The position numbers and the translations under genes are program-made. This document shows positions 1 to 7,046 of a stretch of DNA of 7,128 nt, piece by piece (position 1 is the first letter of the stretch; every line of letters begins with the position of its first letter). The stretch comes from an uncultured Erysipelotrichaceae bacterium. GTDB lineage: Bacteria; Bacillota_I; Bacilli_A; RF39; UBA660. Below the pieces are notes generated by a model. It worked only from the letters and a program-made list of their open reading frames with translations, was not told where the DNA came from and made no database searches. The stretch is from contig CADBMO010000073.1 in the NCBI GenBank assembly GCA_902795755.1, forward strand, positions 1-7,128, in the 5' to 3' direction.

Positions 1-76
1 ATTTTCTTTTTCACTAATAGCACGTGCTACCTTAATACCATTTGCACCTGCTTGTGCAAGACCACGTGTGATACCA
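1..76. repeat. Left copy of 76-bp perfect direct repeat
   Basis: Bases 1-76 are identical, base for base, to 7053-7128. The repeat lies in the 3' end of the dehydrogenase gene (codons for ITRG through KEN). It touches both ends of the window, so its true length outside may be greater. It holds a perfect 12-bp palindrome TAGCACGTGCTA (18-29) and an inverted pair TTGCAC/GTGCAA around 6 bp (42-59). Confidence 0.97.
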
Positions 77-160
77 GCACCATCTCCGCCAACATATAAA
101 TTATGAATACATGTTTCAAAAATTAGAATCTGCTTCTACTCCATAAAATAATGTATGAGA
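1..160 (-). pseudogene. Frameshifted 3' remnant of the COG2509-like FAD-dependent dehydrogenase
   Basis: Read on the minus strand, 120 down to 1 is open and gives FETCIHNLYVGGDGAG followed by TRGLAQAGANG and KVARAI, the C-terminal FAD-binding segment of a COG2509-type dehydrogenase. Going upstream, this frame meets TAG at 136-138. A second frame (122-160) reads SHTLFYGVEADSN and would join it smoothly if the T5 run (A5 at 118-122 on the plus strand) were one base shorter. This is the pattern of a frameshift in a gene remnant. Further upstream the second frame stops at 197-199, and nothing resembling the rest of the enzyme appears before the lipoprotein gene. The fragment is therefore truncated. 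The 120-160 portion is less certain to be homologous, and the outer boundary is approximate. A homopolymer sequencing error could explain the shift but not the truncation. Confidence 0.65.
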
Positions 161-214
161 ATTAGTATTAATACAAAATAATAACAATATTATCAATTAT
201 ATAAGCTTGTCATT

Positions 215-238
215 AAAATATCATACAATTAGTAGATA
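215..238 (-). terminator. Weak candidate terminator after the lipoprotein gene
   Basis: Six bases after the TAA at 244-246, the minus strand can form TATCTAC / GTA(T)GATA (219-238, one bulge, five-base loop) followed by four T (215-218). The stem is AT-rich and imperfect, so it is only a candidate. Confidence 0.3.
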
Positions 239-243
239 AACTA

Positions 244-927
244 TTAATTAAAATTATTTAAAACAAAATCATATAAATTTGCTGTGTGTTTTTTATCTAC
301 TAAATAAATTTTACTCTCATCAAATTCATTTATTTTTTCGATAAATAAGTTTCCGTTGTAAATTGTAAATCTATCGTATTCATTGGAAATAATCCAATCA
401 TCATAAATATATTTTATTCTGTACTTTAAGAAATTATCAATATTTAAAAGAAAAGAATCTCGGTTCAAATCTATACTATATTCTTCCAAAATTTCATTAA
501 ACAAAATATTATCTAAATCAAATTCTTTTTCTTCTACGACATAGCTTTTAGAATCCATCTTTTCAATAAAAAGTTTTGTTATTTTCATTTCATCTGAATT
601 AGGAAATTCAAAACCTTCCTTAAGCCAAAAATACATTCCTTTTTTTTGAAAAAGAATATTTTCTTCAGTATCACAATCAAGCACATGAGTTTCGAATATT
701 TTTCGATATACACCTATAGTATATCCAACCTTATGACTTGTCCCATAAAAATCATATTTTATATAAAGATCATCAAAATTTTCTGGTTGAATATACAAAT
801 GACCATTGTAGAAAAACTTCTCAAATTGAAAATAATTCAAACATTTATTTCTATTAATTAATTCATCGCACCCTGCTAAAAACAAAATAATGAATAAAAT
901 TAGCATAAGTGAAAATATTCTACGCAT
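244..927 (-). CDS. Lipoprotein of unknown family, candidate immunity protein for the RHS toxin
   Basis: This encodes 227 residues. The N-terminus is a lipoprotein signal: MRR, a hydrophobic stretch (residues 4-18) and the lipobox LAGC with Cys20 as lipidation site. The mature part is acidic and rich in Asp, Glu, Asn, Tyr and aromatics, with no other membrane segment, so it should be tethered to the outer face of the cytoplasmic membrane. I recognise no domain. A short motif recurs, FYNGHLYI near residue 39 and IYNGNLFI near residue 189, which may hint at a repeated beta-hairpin. The ATG lies inside the end of the toxin gene, overlapping it by 8 bp (ATGcgTAG), so translation is probably coupled. 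AAAAGGGGG ending four bases before the ATG serves as ribosome-binding site. Position directly after the variable toxin tip is where polymorphic toxin loci keep the cognate immunity gene. That role is inference; an accessory lipoprotein is the alternative. Confidence 0.85.
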   Translation of the reverse strand: MRRIFSLMLILFIILFLAGCDELINRNKCLNYFQFEKFFYNGHLYIQPENFDDLYIKYDFYGTSHKVGYTIGVYRKIFETHVLDCDTEENILFQKKGMYFWLKEGFEFPNSDEMKITKLFIEKMDSKSYVVEEKEFDLDNILFNEILEEYSIDLNRDSFLLNIDNFLKYRIKYIYDDWIISNEYDRFTIYNGNLFIEKINEFDESKIYLVDKKHTANLYDFVLNNFN

Positions 928-1423
928 AATACCCCCTTTTTATTCTATTTTTATTTAGAATGGTATATTTCATTGTTGAAACAAGCATGGCATTATTAAA
1001 AAATGTTCTAGGTACAATGGTTATAGAAATCTCAAAATATAGTTGTAATAATTCATTATTACACCTTCCTTGTCTTAATGCATCTCTAACAAAATGCAAA
1101 CAATTTTTAGTAAATAAACAATACTTACCATCATATTTGTCTTTATTATTTCGAGCATACTCCAAAGAACCAGTAAAATTACCTTTTATATATAAAGATT
1201 TCCAACCGCCTAATTCAGTAATTGATAAAAGAGATTTCCAAAAGCCTTGTTTTTTTCCAAACCTACCTTCACCATTATAAATTCTAATTTTTGCATTTTT
1301 TTTAGAGGTTCCATTAAATTCAATTAGATGCCAATTATTTTTAGCATCTTGAACAATTAATGCCATGTGTCCAGCAATAATAAGCCCATCACTATCATAA
1401 TCTAAAATTAACTGGGCATCATT
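920..1423 (-). other. Variable toxin tip, permuted papain/NlpC-P60-like hydrolase (residues 1819-1985)
   Basis: After the core comes GHMALIVQD (His1837), WHLIEF (His1850), a Gly/Lys-rich linker, a strand KSLYIKGNF and then KYCLFTKNCLHFVRDAL (Cys1926, His1928). A GH at the start of a beta strand followed later by Y-x-L-x(3)-NC-x-hF is the order found in circularly permuted papain-like enzymes (LRAT, YiiX/YebB and PPPDE types), with His first and Cys second. Members hydrolyse amide, thioester or acyl bonds in peptides, lipids or cell wall. The exact substrate cannot be read from sequence. A basic tail (about 1940-1985) extends beyond the catalytic part. Confidence 0.6.
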
Positions 1424-4400
1424 ACCATCATAATCCACCATATTAGCAGGATTATTCTCGCAATAACTATATAAATTATAACTTATTGCACTTCCACTTG
1501 CACCTAAGTAACTTATATCATCAGGTGTAATAAATCTTTTGATTAATGGATCATAATATCTTGAATTTAAATAATACCATCCTGTTTCATTATCATAATA
1601 ATAACTTCTATATCTAAAAGGATTAATGCTACTTAGATTTATTCCTGATGTATCAGTGCTATTTATAATATTACCATATGCATCGTAATAATATTTTACC
1701 ACTATATCACCACTTGAGTCAACTATACCTATAACATCATTTTGTAAATTCTTTAAATATAAGTATTCTTCACCATAATAAGTGAATCCTATTACATCAT
1801 TATTAGAATCATAATAATATTTTATTTCATTGTTTCCTGTTACTTCTTTAATTATATTATTTCCATTTAACACATAATTAGTTATAATTCCACTTACATT
1901 TTTAGAAATTCTTAAGCCGTTTGCATTATAAGAATAATATATATAATCATCTGGTCCTTCTATTTCTACAATTTTATCATAGTCATAAAATAAATTATTG
2001 GATTTATAATTTCTAAGTAAACCATCAATGTAATAAGTGTTATATGTTCTACCATCAAGAGTATATGATGTAATTTCATTTTTATTATTATAATTAAAAG
2101 AACCAGTATGAATCATAATATGATTGGTATTATTATACGAATAAAAGCCTGTTAAATTACCATTATAATCATAATAATATTCACTTATTATATCTAAACC
2201 ATTTACAATAACTTCTTGTGCAGTTATTTGATTAAAGGCATCATAATAGTTCTCTTCATAATAAGTTCGTACATTATTTGTATATCCATAAACATTAGTT
2301 ATATTATTATAAATATCATATACATATTCATATTCAATAATATCACTTCCAATTGTATATTCTATTTCACTAATTCTTCCTGTGTAATAGTATTCATTAT
2401 CTATAAATGTTTTTTCTTGAGTATATTTTTTTTTAAGAATTAAGCTATTATTAATATAAAAACTAATAATATAAAGATTTGAATAATCATCATTTGTATA
2501 ATTATAATCTATTCCAAAGATATTTGAAATATTTTCATTTGTTAGTTTCTCATCAACAATATCTTGATCAGTAGAAACATCTGAATATGTGTAAGTATTA
2601 GTACCATTCAAGTTAGTTATATTGACTAGTCTTGACTCATCATCATATTCGTAAGTGATATTATTACCATTAGTTGCATTAACATTAATTAATCTATTTT
2701 GGTAATCATAATTATAATAATATGTTACATTCTCTTTATAATCAATTATATATGCAATTTCACCATAATCATTATAAATATATTCTAAAACTTTAGTATT
2801 ACCATGACTTATTGATTTTACAAGTCCATTATCATAATAATCAAAATTAATAGTTCCATAACTATGAACTTCACTTAAAACTTCACCTCTATATATAGAA
2901 GCATTATTATCATAATTATATGTAACTATTGAACTATTATTTAAAGCTATTGATGTTAGATCATTAAAGCTATTATAAGTGAATGTATAAATGCAATTAC
3001 CAGTTGTAATGCTAGTTATATTTCCATTTGTATCGTATGTATAGGTAATAGATTTAGTATCGTTACCATATCCTGTAGTTTCACTTAAAACTTCACCTAT
3101 ATCATTATAACTATAATTAGTAAATCTACCATTTGAATCTATTATATTTGTGACTAAACCTGTTAAATAATCATATGTCGTAGTAGTGATATTACCTAGT
3201 ATATCTTCTGATTGTGTTGGATACAAACCACCAACTAAAGGAGTAGTATGTTCACTACGATATGAGGCATTGCTGTTAGTAGCACTAACTTCAATTCCTA
3301 TAATATCATCATTATCTACTTCAAATGAGGTAGTAACATTTTTGTTTTCTATTTGGCTTATATTTCCTCTTGCATCATATGATAAATTAGTATCATCACC
3401 ATCTATTGTGATAGTAGATAGCTTACCATCATTGTCATACTCATAATTAGCTAAAGAGTCAGTTATTTCATTTTCCTTAGTTGCTATTTTTCCATCAGTA
3501 TTATAGCTAATATTTATTCCATAATTTTCATTATACAAACTGAAATTATCAATAAATGCATAACTTGATAAAGAATAATTCTCAATGGATAAAGTTATAC
3601 TTAAATAATCAGATAATGCTTCAGCTTTAATCATATAATATTCAGATATGTCTACCGGATTATTATATGTATATGAATATGTTGTATGACTACCATTTAA
3701 ATAATTAAATGTAATTGATACAGTAACACTACCTGTATAGTTTTCATATTTTGCGTATCCACCAAAAACAAACGTATCACCAGTTAAACCTGTTTTAGAA
3801 ACTGTTTGACTAATCTCACCGCCTAAAGCAAGTTTAAATGATTTATCACCTGAATTTGAATCAAAGTAATCATTATCAACTTGTGAAAAGGCAGTGCCGC
3901 TCCATCCAGTTGTTCCTTTTTCAAATGAAGAATTTTCTAAATAATTATATCTAGTGTCAATATAACTTTGACTAACATTTATATTATCAAAATATGCATT
4001 ACCACCTGATTCATTAATTAACTTAATTCTCACCCTACCAGTAAAGTTAGATGTAAACTTATATTCATAACGAATAAAATCATCTGTTTCTTTTATGTTA
4101 TTACTTTTTGATGTGTAGTTTACTACTCCATCAAGACCAACAACGTCTAAATAAGCACCAGATCCACTATTAGTATTCTTAATAAAGCAAGATATTATAT
4201 ATTCTTTACCAGTACTAACAATAATATCTTGATAAACTTCTGCACGTCCTATACCTTTATAGAGTTTCAAAACATTTGATCCATATAGAATATTATTAGC
4301 CTCAATTGAAGCACTACTTGTTCCACTTAAATCTTTTGTCCATCCATAAATGCTATTATTTGTTATTACCTCAAATCCATGATTAGTTATTATATTCGAT

Positions 4401-6877
4401 ATATTTTTAAATGAATTTGATTGATTAATTATCTTATGATTTAAATTATAATTAATTATATTATCTTGATAAATATCATAATATCTATAAAATGTTGTAT
4501 AATTATCAGGGTTTTCTTGCTTTACTGTATGATAGAAATTATCAAATGAGTATTTTGTTTCTTCACCTTTTGAATTTGTAACATATGTTTCTTTCCCATT
4601 TTTATTATAAGAAAAATCTAAATAATCTCCATTTGTAAGATTACCATTATATACCTTTACTTTGTTGATTCTATTTCTATTATCATATGAAAAAGTATAG
4701 CCTTTGTCGTTTCTTCTAATTTTTGATACTTGATTTCTATTATTGTATTCAAGATATGTCCTATGTAACGTAGTAGTATATTCTTTTGATATTCTTGTGA
4801 GTTTTCCAGATTGATACTCATACTCAATTCCAATCACAAGTGAAGTATTATTTGAAGAAAAATCATGCACATAAATGCAAACATAATCAAGATAATCTAC
4901 TCCAAGTTGATTAGAAGTTGGATATTGGTTAGCACTCGATGAATAACTAAGTGTCATATAATTGCCATAACTATCTTCAATTTTAGATATTACTCCATTA
5001 TTATATGTAATAGTTATACATTTTGCATCAGTATCCCATATACCATTTACTCTATCATTTTCATTTAAGTAAATATTAATTAGTCTACCTGTTCCATTAT
5101 AGACATAAATGGTGTTATCAGATTTTCTTTCATATCCTATTAAAGTAGCGCCATTATACACTTTAGTGACAAGATCACCAGTTCCTTCTTTTGATAGATA
5201 TTCATTATTATTTGTATTTATAAATTCAATTGTTTTGCCATTACCTTTATATAATTTCAAACCACTATATGTTTCAATTATGTATTCATTATAATTAATA
5301 TTAAAACCACTTCCATAAATTGAATCATCTAATCTATTTGTGTTATAAATATGACTTAAACTAAGTAAATTATCACTGACATAATCTTCATACACATAAG
5401 TTAAATTACCACTATTATGTGCTACATATAAGTTTGATTCATTATTCATTGGAAAACTTTCATAAGTATAGTAATCACTTAATCCTGCCTCGTCCAAGTA
5501 GCCCAAAGTAATTATTGGTTTATTACCTGTTAAGTCAGATCCTAACGAATAATTAACGTTTGTATTGTTTGCACCACTAACTGATAATTCTAAATTAAAA
5601 TATAAATCACTTGAAATATAGTTTTCCATTTCATCTCCAAGTGCATCAATTATATTAAAATTATGATTGAACACTGCAGAATTATGAAAAGATACTCTAT
5701 CAATTTCTGAGATTCCATATTTTAAAATAGCATAAGAATCAGTTTGCGCATTTGTGCTAAGAGTAGTAAGCTGTAAATTAGCATACATTAGTTGATTGCG
5801 GGTCAATAACTCACTAATGTTAGTATTATAATATCTTGGAATATAGATATTAAAAAGAGCAACTAAATCATCTGTTGTAGTACTGTCTACTCTATTATTA
5901 ACGTTAAATGAACCAATTGATTTAAATGTAGAAGTATTGTTTGATTTATCCACTTCATATAAAGTAACTATTCCATCAATTAATCCTCCATCAACAATAT
6001 GTATTTCTGGATCTATTGTAACTGGATAGCTTGCATTTTCCAAATACTCATTGCTTGGAATTACATTTATTTTATATGTAGTTTCATTTATTTGATTAAT
6101 AGTTATTTGTATATCATAAGAAACAGTATAATCTTTATCATACATTAAATAATTATCAAATAAAAAAACTAATTCATCATCATTATAAAAATATAATTTG
6201 TCTTCTTGATTTTGCAGAGAAAGATCAGTTTCAAGGAAAAATGAATAAGAGAAATTATCAATATAACTAGAAAGAATTATATTTTCTTTTAATGATTCAT
6301 TTAAAATATCATATTTAATAATTGTTTTTTCATTTACTGGATAATAAATAAAATCTTGTAAGTTTTCAACACTTCTATCAACATCTTTATCAAGAATTGC
6401 AGTAGAATCAATATTATCATAATATAATTTTAAAGATTGGTCTAAATAATTTATTTCTATTTCATTGCTTTTTAACGACTTAGGAAAAGTTACTAAATAC
6501 GCATTTTTATTATTTTGATAACAATTATCATGTTCTATTAAAGTGTTATCAATATTAACATATTGTCCATTATCTAAATAATGAACTGATTTATTATATA
6601 TTTCAGTTTCACAAAGACCATTATCCAATCTATATGTTTTACTATATTTGGTCTTTTCATCTACTAATTCTTGCTTGTCAAATTCAGATATTTCAGTAAT
6701 AGATTGATCAGATATAATAGTTTCTGTTGGTTTTTCAAAAACATTAGCAAAAACTGCCATATTAATATGATTAATTACTAATCCAAATACTAATATTACA
6801 ATTACAATTTTTGAGATGACACTCAATTTAGAAGCATTAATTGTAAAATAATAATATCTTGTTTTTCTTTTTTCCAT
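920..6877 (-). CDS. Large secreted RHS/YD-repeat protein, putative polymorphic toxin with a permuted papain-like C-terminal tip
   Basis: This encodes 1985 residues and probably a contact-dependent antibacterial toxin of the WapA/RHS class. Residues 1-44 form a Sec signal peptide: basic start, hydrophobic run at about 21-44, likely cleavage after VFA44. Residues 45-290 are a WapA-like N-terminal region ending in YPVTIDPEI (284-292). Residues 295-460 resemble the structural domain that follows this motif in wall-associated proteins. Residues about 460-560 resemble the RHS entry region. YD-type repeats occupy about 590-810 and 1120-1700. Two carbohydrate-binding-like domains lie between them (826-970, 976-1116). 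The RHS-associated core spans about 1705-1818, with NPFRYR at 1752 and SRYYDP near 1772. The variable tip is 1819-1985, with candidate catalytic His1837 and Cys1926. No LPXTG or other wall anchor is visible. The start is set by GGAGG about 8 nt upstream and a strong promoter. RHS identity is near certain; the toxin role is inferred from family and layout. Confidence 0.95.
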   Translation of the reverse strand: MEKRKTRYYYFTINASKLSVISKIVIVILVFGLVINHINMAVFANVFEKPTETIISDQSITEISEFDKQELVDEKTKYSKTYRLDNGLCETEIYNKSVHYLDNGQYVNIDNTLIEHDNCYQNNKNAYLVTFPKSLKSNEIEINYLDQSLKLYYDNIDSTAILDKDVDRSVENLQDFIYYPVNEKTIIKYDILNESLKENIILSSYIDNFSYSFFLETDLSLQNQEDKLYFYNDDELVFLFDNYLMYDKDYTVSYDIQITINQINETTYKINVIPSNEYLENASYPVTIDPEIHIVDGGLIDGIVTLYEVDKSNNTSTFKSIGSFNVNNRVDSTTTDDLVALFNIYIPRYYNTNISELLTRNQLMYANLQLTTLSTNAQTDSYAILKYGISEIDRVSFHNSAVFNHNFNIIDALGDEMENYISSDLYFNLELSVSGANNTNVNYSLGSDLTGNKPIITLGYLDEAGLSDYYTYESFPMNNESNLYVAHNSGNLTYVYEDYVSDNLLSLSHIYNTNRLDDSIYGSGFNINYNEYIIETYSGLKLYKGNGKTIEFINTNNNEYLSKEGTGDLVTKVYNGATLIGYERKSDNTIYVYNGTGRLINIYLNENDRVNGIWDTDAKCITITYNNGVISKIEDSYGNYMTLSYSSSANQYPTSNQLGVDYLDYVCIYVHDFSSNNTSLVIGIEYEYQSGKLTRISKEYTTTLHRTYLEYNNRNQVSKIRRNDKGYTFSYDNRNRINKVKVYNGNLTNGDYLDFSYNKNGKETYVTNSKGEETKYSFDNFYHTVKQENPDNYTTFYRYYDIYQDNIINYNLNHKIINQSNSFKNISNIITNHGFEVITNNSIYGWTKDLSGTSSASIEANNILYGSNVLKLYKGIGRAEVYQDIIVSTGKEYIISCFIKNTNSGSGAYLDVVGLDGVVNYTSKSNNIKETDDFIRYEYKFTSNFTGRVRIKLINESGGNAYFDNINVSQSYIDTRYNYLENSSFEKGTTGWSGTAFSQVDNDYFDSNSGDKSFKLALGGEISQTVSKTGLTGDTFVFGGYAKYENYTGSVTVSITFNYLNGSHTTYSYTYNNPVDISEYYMIKAEALSDYLSITLSIENYSLSSYAFIDNFSLYNENYGINISYNTDGKIATKENEITDSLANYEYDNDGKLSTITIDGDDTNLSYDARGNISQIENKNVTTSFEVDNDDIIGIEVSATNSNASYRSEHTTPLVGGLYPTQSEDILGNITTTTYDYLTGLVTNIIDSNGRFTNYSYNDIGEVLSETTGYGNDTKSITYTYDTNGNITSITTGNCIYTFTYNSFNDLTSIALNNSSIVTYNYDNNASIYRGEVLSEVHSYGTINFDYYDNGLVKSISHGNTKVLEYIYNDYGEIAYIIDYKENVTYYYNYDYQNRLINVNATNGNNITYEYDDESRLVNITNLNGTNTYTYSDVSTDQDIVDEKLTNENISNIFGIDYNYTNDDYSNLYIISFYINNSLILKKKYTQEKTFIDNEYYYTGRISEIEYTIGSDIIEYEYVYDIYNNITNVYGYTNNVRTYYEENYYDAFNQITAQEVIVNGLDIISEYYYDYNGNLTGFYSYNNTNHIMIHTGSFNYNNKNEITSYTLDGRTYNTYYIDGLLRNYKSNNLFYDYDKIVEIEGPDDYIYYSYNANGLRISKNVSGIITNYVLNGNNIIKEVTGNNEIKYYYDSNNDVIGFTYYGEEYLYLKNLQNDVIGIVDSSGDIVVKYYYDAYGNIINSTDTSGINLSSINPFRYRSYYYDNETGWYYLNSRYYDPLIKRFITPDDISYLGASGSAISYNLYSYCENNPANMVDYDGNDAQLILDYDSDGLIIAGHMALIVQDAKNNWHLIEFNGTSKKNAKIRIYNGEGRFGKKQGFWKSLLSITELGGWKSLYIKGNFTGSLEYARNNKDKYDGKYCLFTKNCLHFVRDALRQGRCNNELLQLYFEISITIVPRTFFNNAMLVSTMKYTILNKNRIKRGYYA
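931..940 (-). promoter_or_regulatory. Ribosome-binding site of the lipoprotein gene
   Basis: On the minus strand AAAAGGGGGT lies within the final codons of the toxin gene and ends three bases before ATG 925-927. The run of five G is unusual in so AT-rich a sequence and can pair with the CCUCC of 16S rRNA, though the spacing is short. Together with the 8-bp overlap it supports coupled translation. Confidence 0.6.
1424..1765 (-). other. RHS repeat-associated core domain (about residues 1705-1818)
   Basis: This contains the conserved core: YLKNLQNDVIGI near 1707, YYYDAYGNI near 1729, NPFRYRSYYYDNETGWYYL (1752-1770), SRYYDP (1772-1777) and FITPDD (1782-1787). It closes with YCENNPANMVDYDGND at the border to the tip. 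This is the hallmark that separates shell from variable C-terminal toxin. The closing VDYDG replaces the more usual VDPxG. Confidence 0.9.
1777..3519 (-). repeat. Main YD-repeat shell of the RHS protein (about residues 1120-1700)
   Basis: Residues about 1120-1700 carry many diverged units of roughly 20 residues with the pattern YxYDxxGxxxxI. Examples are YEYDNDGKLSTI (1145), YTYDTNGNITSI (1289), YIYNDYGEIAYI (1367), YEYDDESRLVNI (1409) and YYYDYNGNLTGF (1567). In RHS proteins such repeats spiral into a hollow beta shell that encloses the toxin tip. A shorter repeat block lies at about residues 590-810. These are protein repeats; the DNA copies are diverged. Confidence 0.85.
3530..3952 (-). 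other. Second carbohydrate-binding-like domain (residues 976-1116)
   Basis: The same fold signature as the preceding domain is repeated: NSSFEKGTTGW (982-992), GDKSFKL near 1010, TFVFGGYAKY near 1035 and a closing SYAFIDNFSLYN near 1105. The two units are tandem and diverged. Their position inside the RHS shell suggests display on the outside of the cocoon for attachment to a target surface (inference). Confidence 0.55.
3968..4402 (-). other. First carbohydrate-binding-like domain (residues 826-970)
   Basis: Residues 826-970 interrupt the YD repeats. They show the layout of a galactose-binding-like beta-sandwich (CBM4/9 or CBM6 type): NHGFE near 832, GW at 845, a gSNVLKLYKG strand near 867, YIISCFIK near 893 and a closing AYFDNINVS near 961. 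Such modules bind glycans in cell-surface proteins, but I see no residue that proves a ligand. Confidence 0.55.
6746..6877 (-). other. Signal peptide of the RHS protein (residues 1-44)
   Basis: A long positively charged start (MEKRKTRYYY) precedes a hydrophobic segment with KIVIVILVFGLVI, ending at AVFA before Asn45. VFA meets the small-residue rule for signal peptidase I. An uncleaved N-terminal membrane anchor is the alternative. Confidence 0.7.
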
Positions 6878-6880
6878 ATA

Positions 6881-6890
6881 GTTCTCCTCC
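6881..6890 (-). promoter_or_regulatory. Ribosome-binding site of the RHS toxin gene
   Basis: GGAGGAGAAC on the minus strand places a full GGAGG core about 8 nt before the ATG at 6875-6877. It is a near-perfect Shine-Dalgarno site and fixes the start of the 1985-residue protein. Confidence 0.85.
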
Positions 6891-6911
6891 TATACTCATA
6901 TGGGATATTGA

Positions 6912-6925
6912 TGTAATTAATTACA
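6912..6925. promoter_or_regulatory. 14-bp perfect palindrome, possible operator
   Basis: TGTAATTAATTACA is a perfect palindrome lying just downstream of the predicted transcription start. A dimeric repressor bound there would block early transcription. It is AT-rich, so chance occurrence is possible, and no regulator gene is in the window. Confidence 0.35.
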
Positions 6926-6935
6926 CCTATTTATT

Positions 6936-6964
6936 ATTATACCATATAATATCAAACATATCAA
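6936..6964 (-). promoter_or_regulatory. SigA-type promoter of the RHS toxin gene
   Basis: On the minus strand -35 is TTGATA (6959-6964, five of six consensus bases), the spacer is 17 bp (6942-6958) and -10 is a perfect TATAAT (6936-6941). It is preceded by the extended -10 element TGG. Transcription would start near 6929, leaving a leader of about 50 nt. It should serve both the toxin and the overlapping lipoprotein gene, as no comparable promoter is seen before the latter. Confidence 0.75.
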
Positions 6965-7010
6965 AACATAATCAATAGTACTTAATATCAAAGTATTGTA
7001 AATATGAATT
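6965..7010. other. Short AT-rich spacer between terminator and promoter
   Basis: I see no gene or clear structure here. It only separates the dehydrogenase terminator from the -35 box of the toxin gene. Confidence 0.5.
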
Positions 7011-7038
7011 AAAAAAGTCTAAATATTTCTATTTAGAC
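7011..7038 (-). terminator. Intrinsic terminator of the dehydrogenase gene
   Basis: On the minus strand a 9-bp perfect stem GTCTAAATA / TATTTAGAC (7017-7025 with 7030-7038) closes a GAAA tetraloop and is followed directly by six T (7011-7016). It starts 8 nt after the TAA of the dehydrogenase. The plus side of the stem is also followed by a T-rich run (7040-7048), so it might work in both directions. It isolates the toxin promoter from upstream transcription. Confidence 0.8.
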
Positions 7039-7046
7039 ATTTATTT

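Noticed and set aside
200..210. AAGCTT-centred palindrome downstream of the lipoprotein gene as terminator
   Set aside because: The arms are only three bases long per side and no T run follows.
646..861. Plus-strand open frame of 71 codons
   Set aside because: It is opposite the lipoprotein gene, with low-complexity Ile/Phe-rich content from AT-rich DNA and no start signals.
928..1000. Possible separate promoter for the lipoprotein gene (TAGAAT near 944)
   Set aside because: No good -35 box at 16-18 bp, and the 8-bp gene overlap with its own Shine-Dalgarno site explains expression without it.
960..1280. Plus-strand open frame of 106 codons
   Set aside because: It lies opposite the toxin tip, has no ribosome-binding site and no recognisable content; it is a shadow of the minus-strand gene.
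2216..2443. Plus-strand open frame that looks like a small hydrophobic membrane protein
   Set aside because: The Ile/Tyr/Phe richness comes from reading Tyr/Asn/Asp codons of the YD repeats backwards; there is no ribosome-binding site.
1500..3000. Recurring plus-strand words such as ATCATAATAATA, suggesting a DNA repeat or CRISPR-like array
   Set aside because: Spacing is irregular and the words are reverse complements of Tyr-Tyr-Asp codons in YD repeats, so protein repetition explains them.
3186..3446. Plus-strand open frame of 86 codons
   Set aside because: It is antisense to the RHS shell, without start signals or family resemblance.
5109..5294. Plus-strand open frame of 61 codons
   Set aside because: It is antisense to the N-terminal part of the RHS gene and has no supporting signals.
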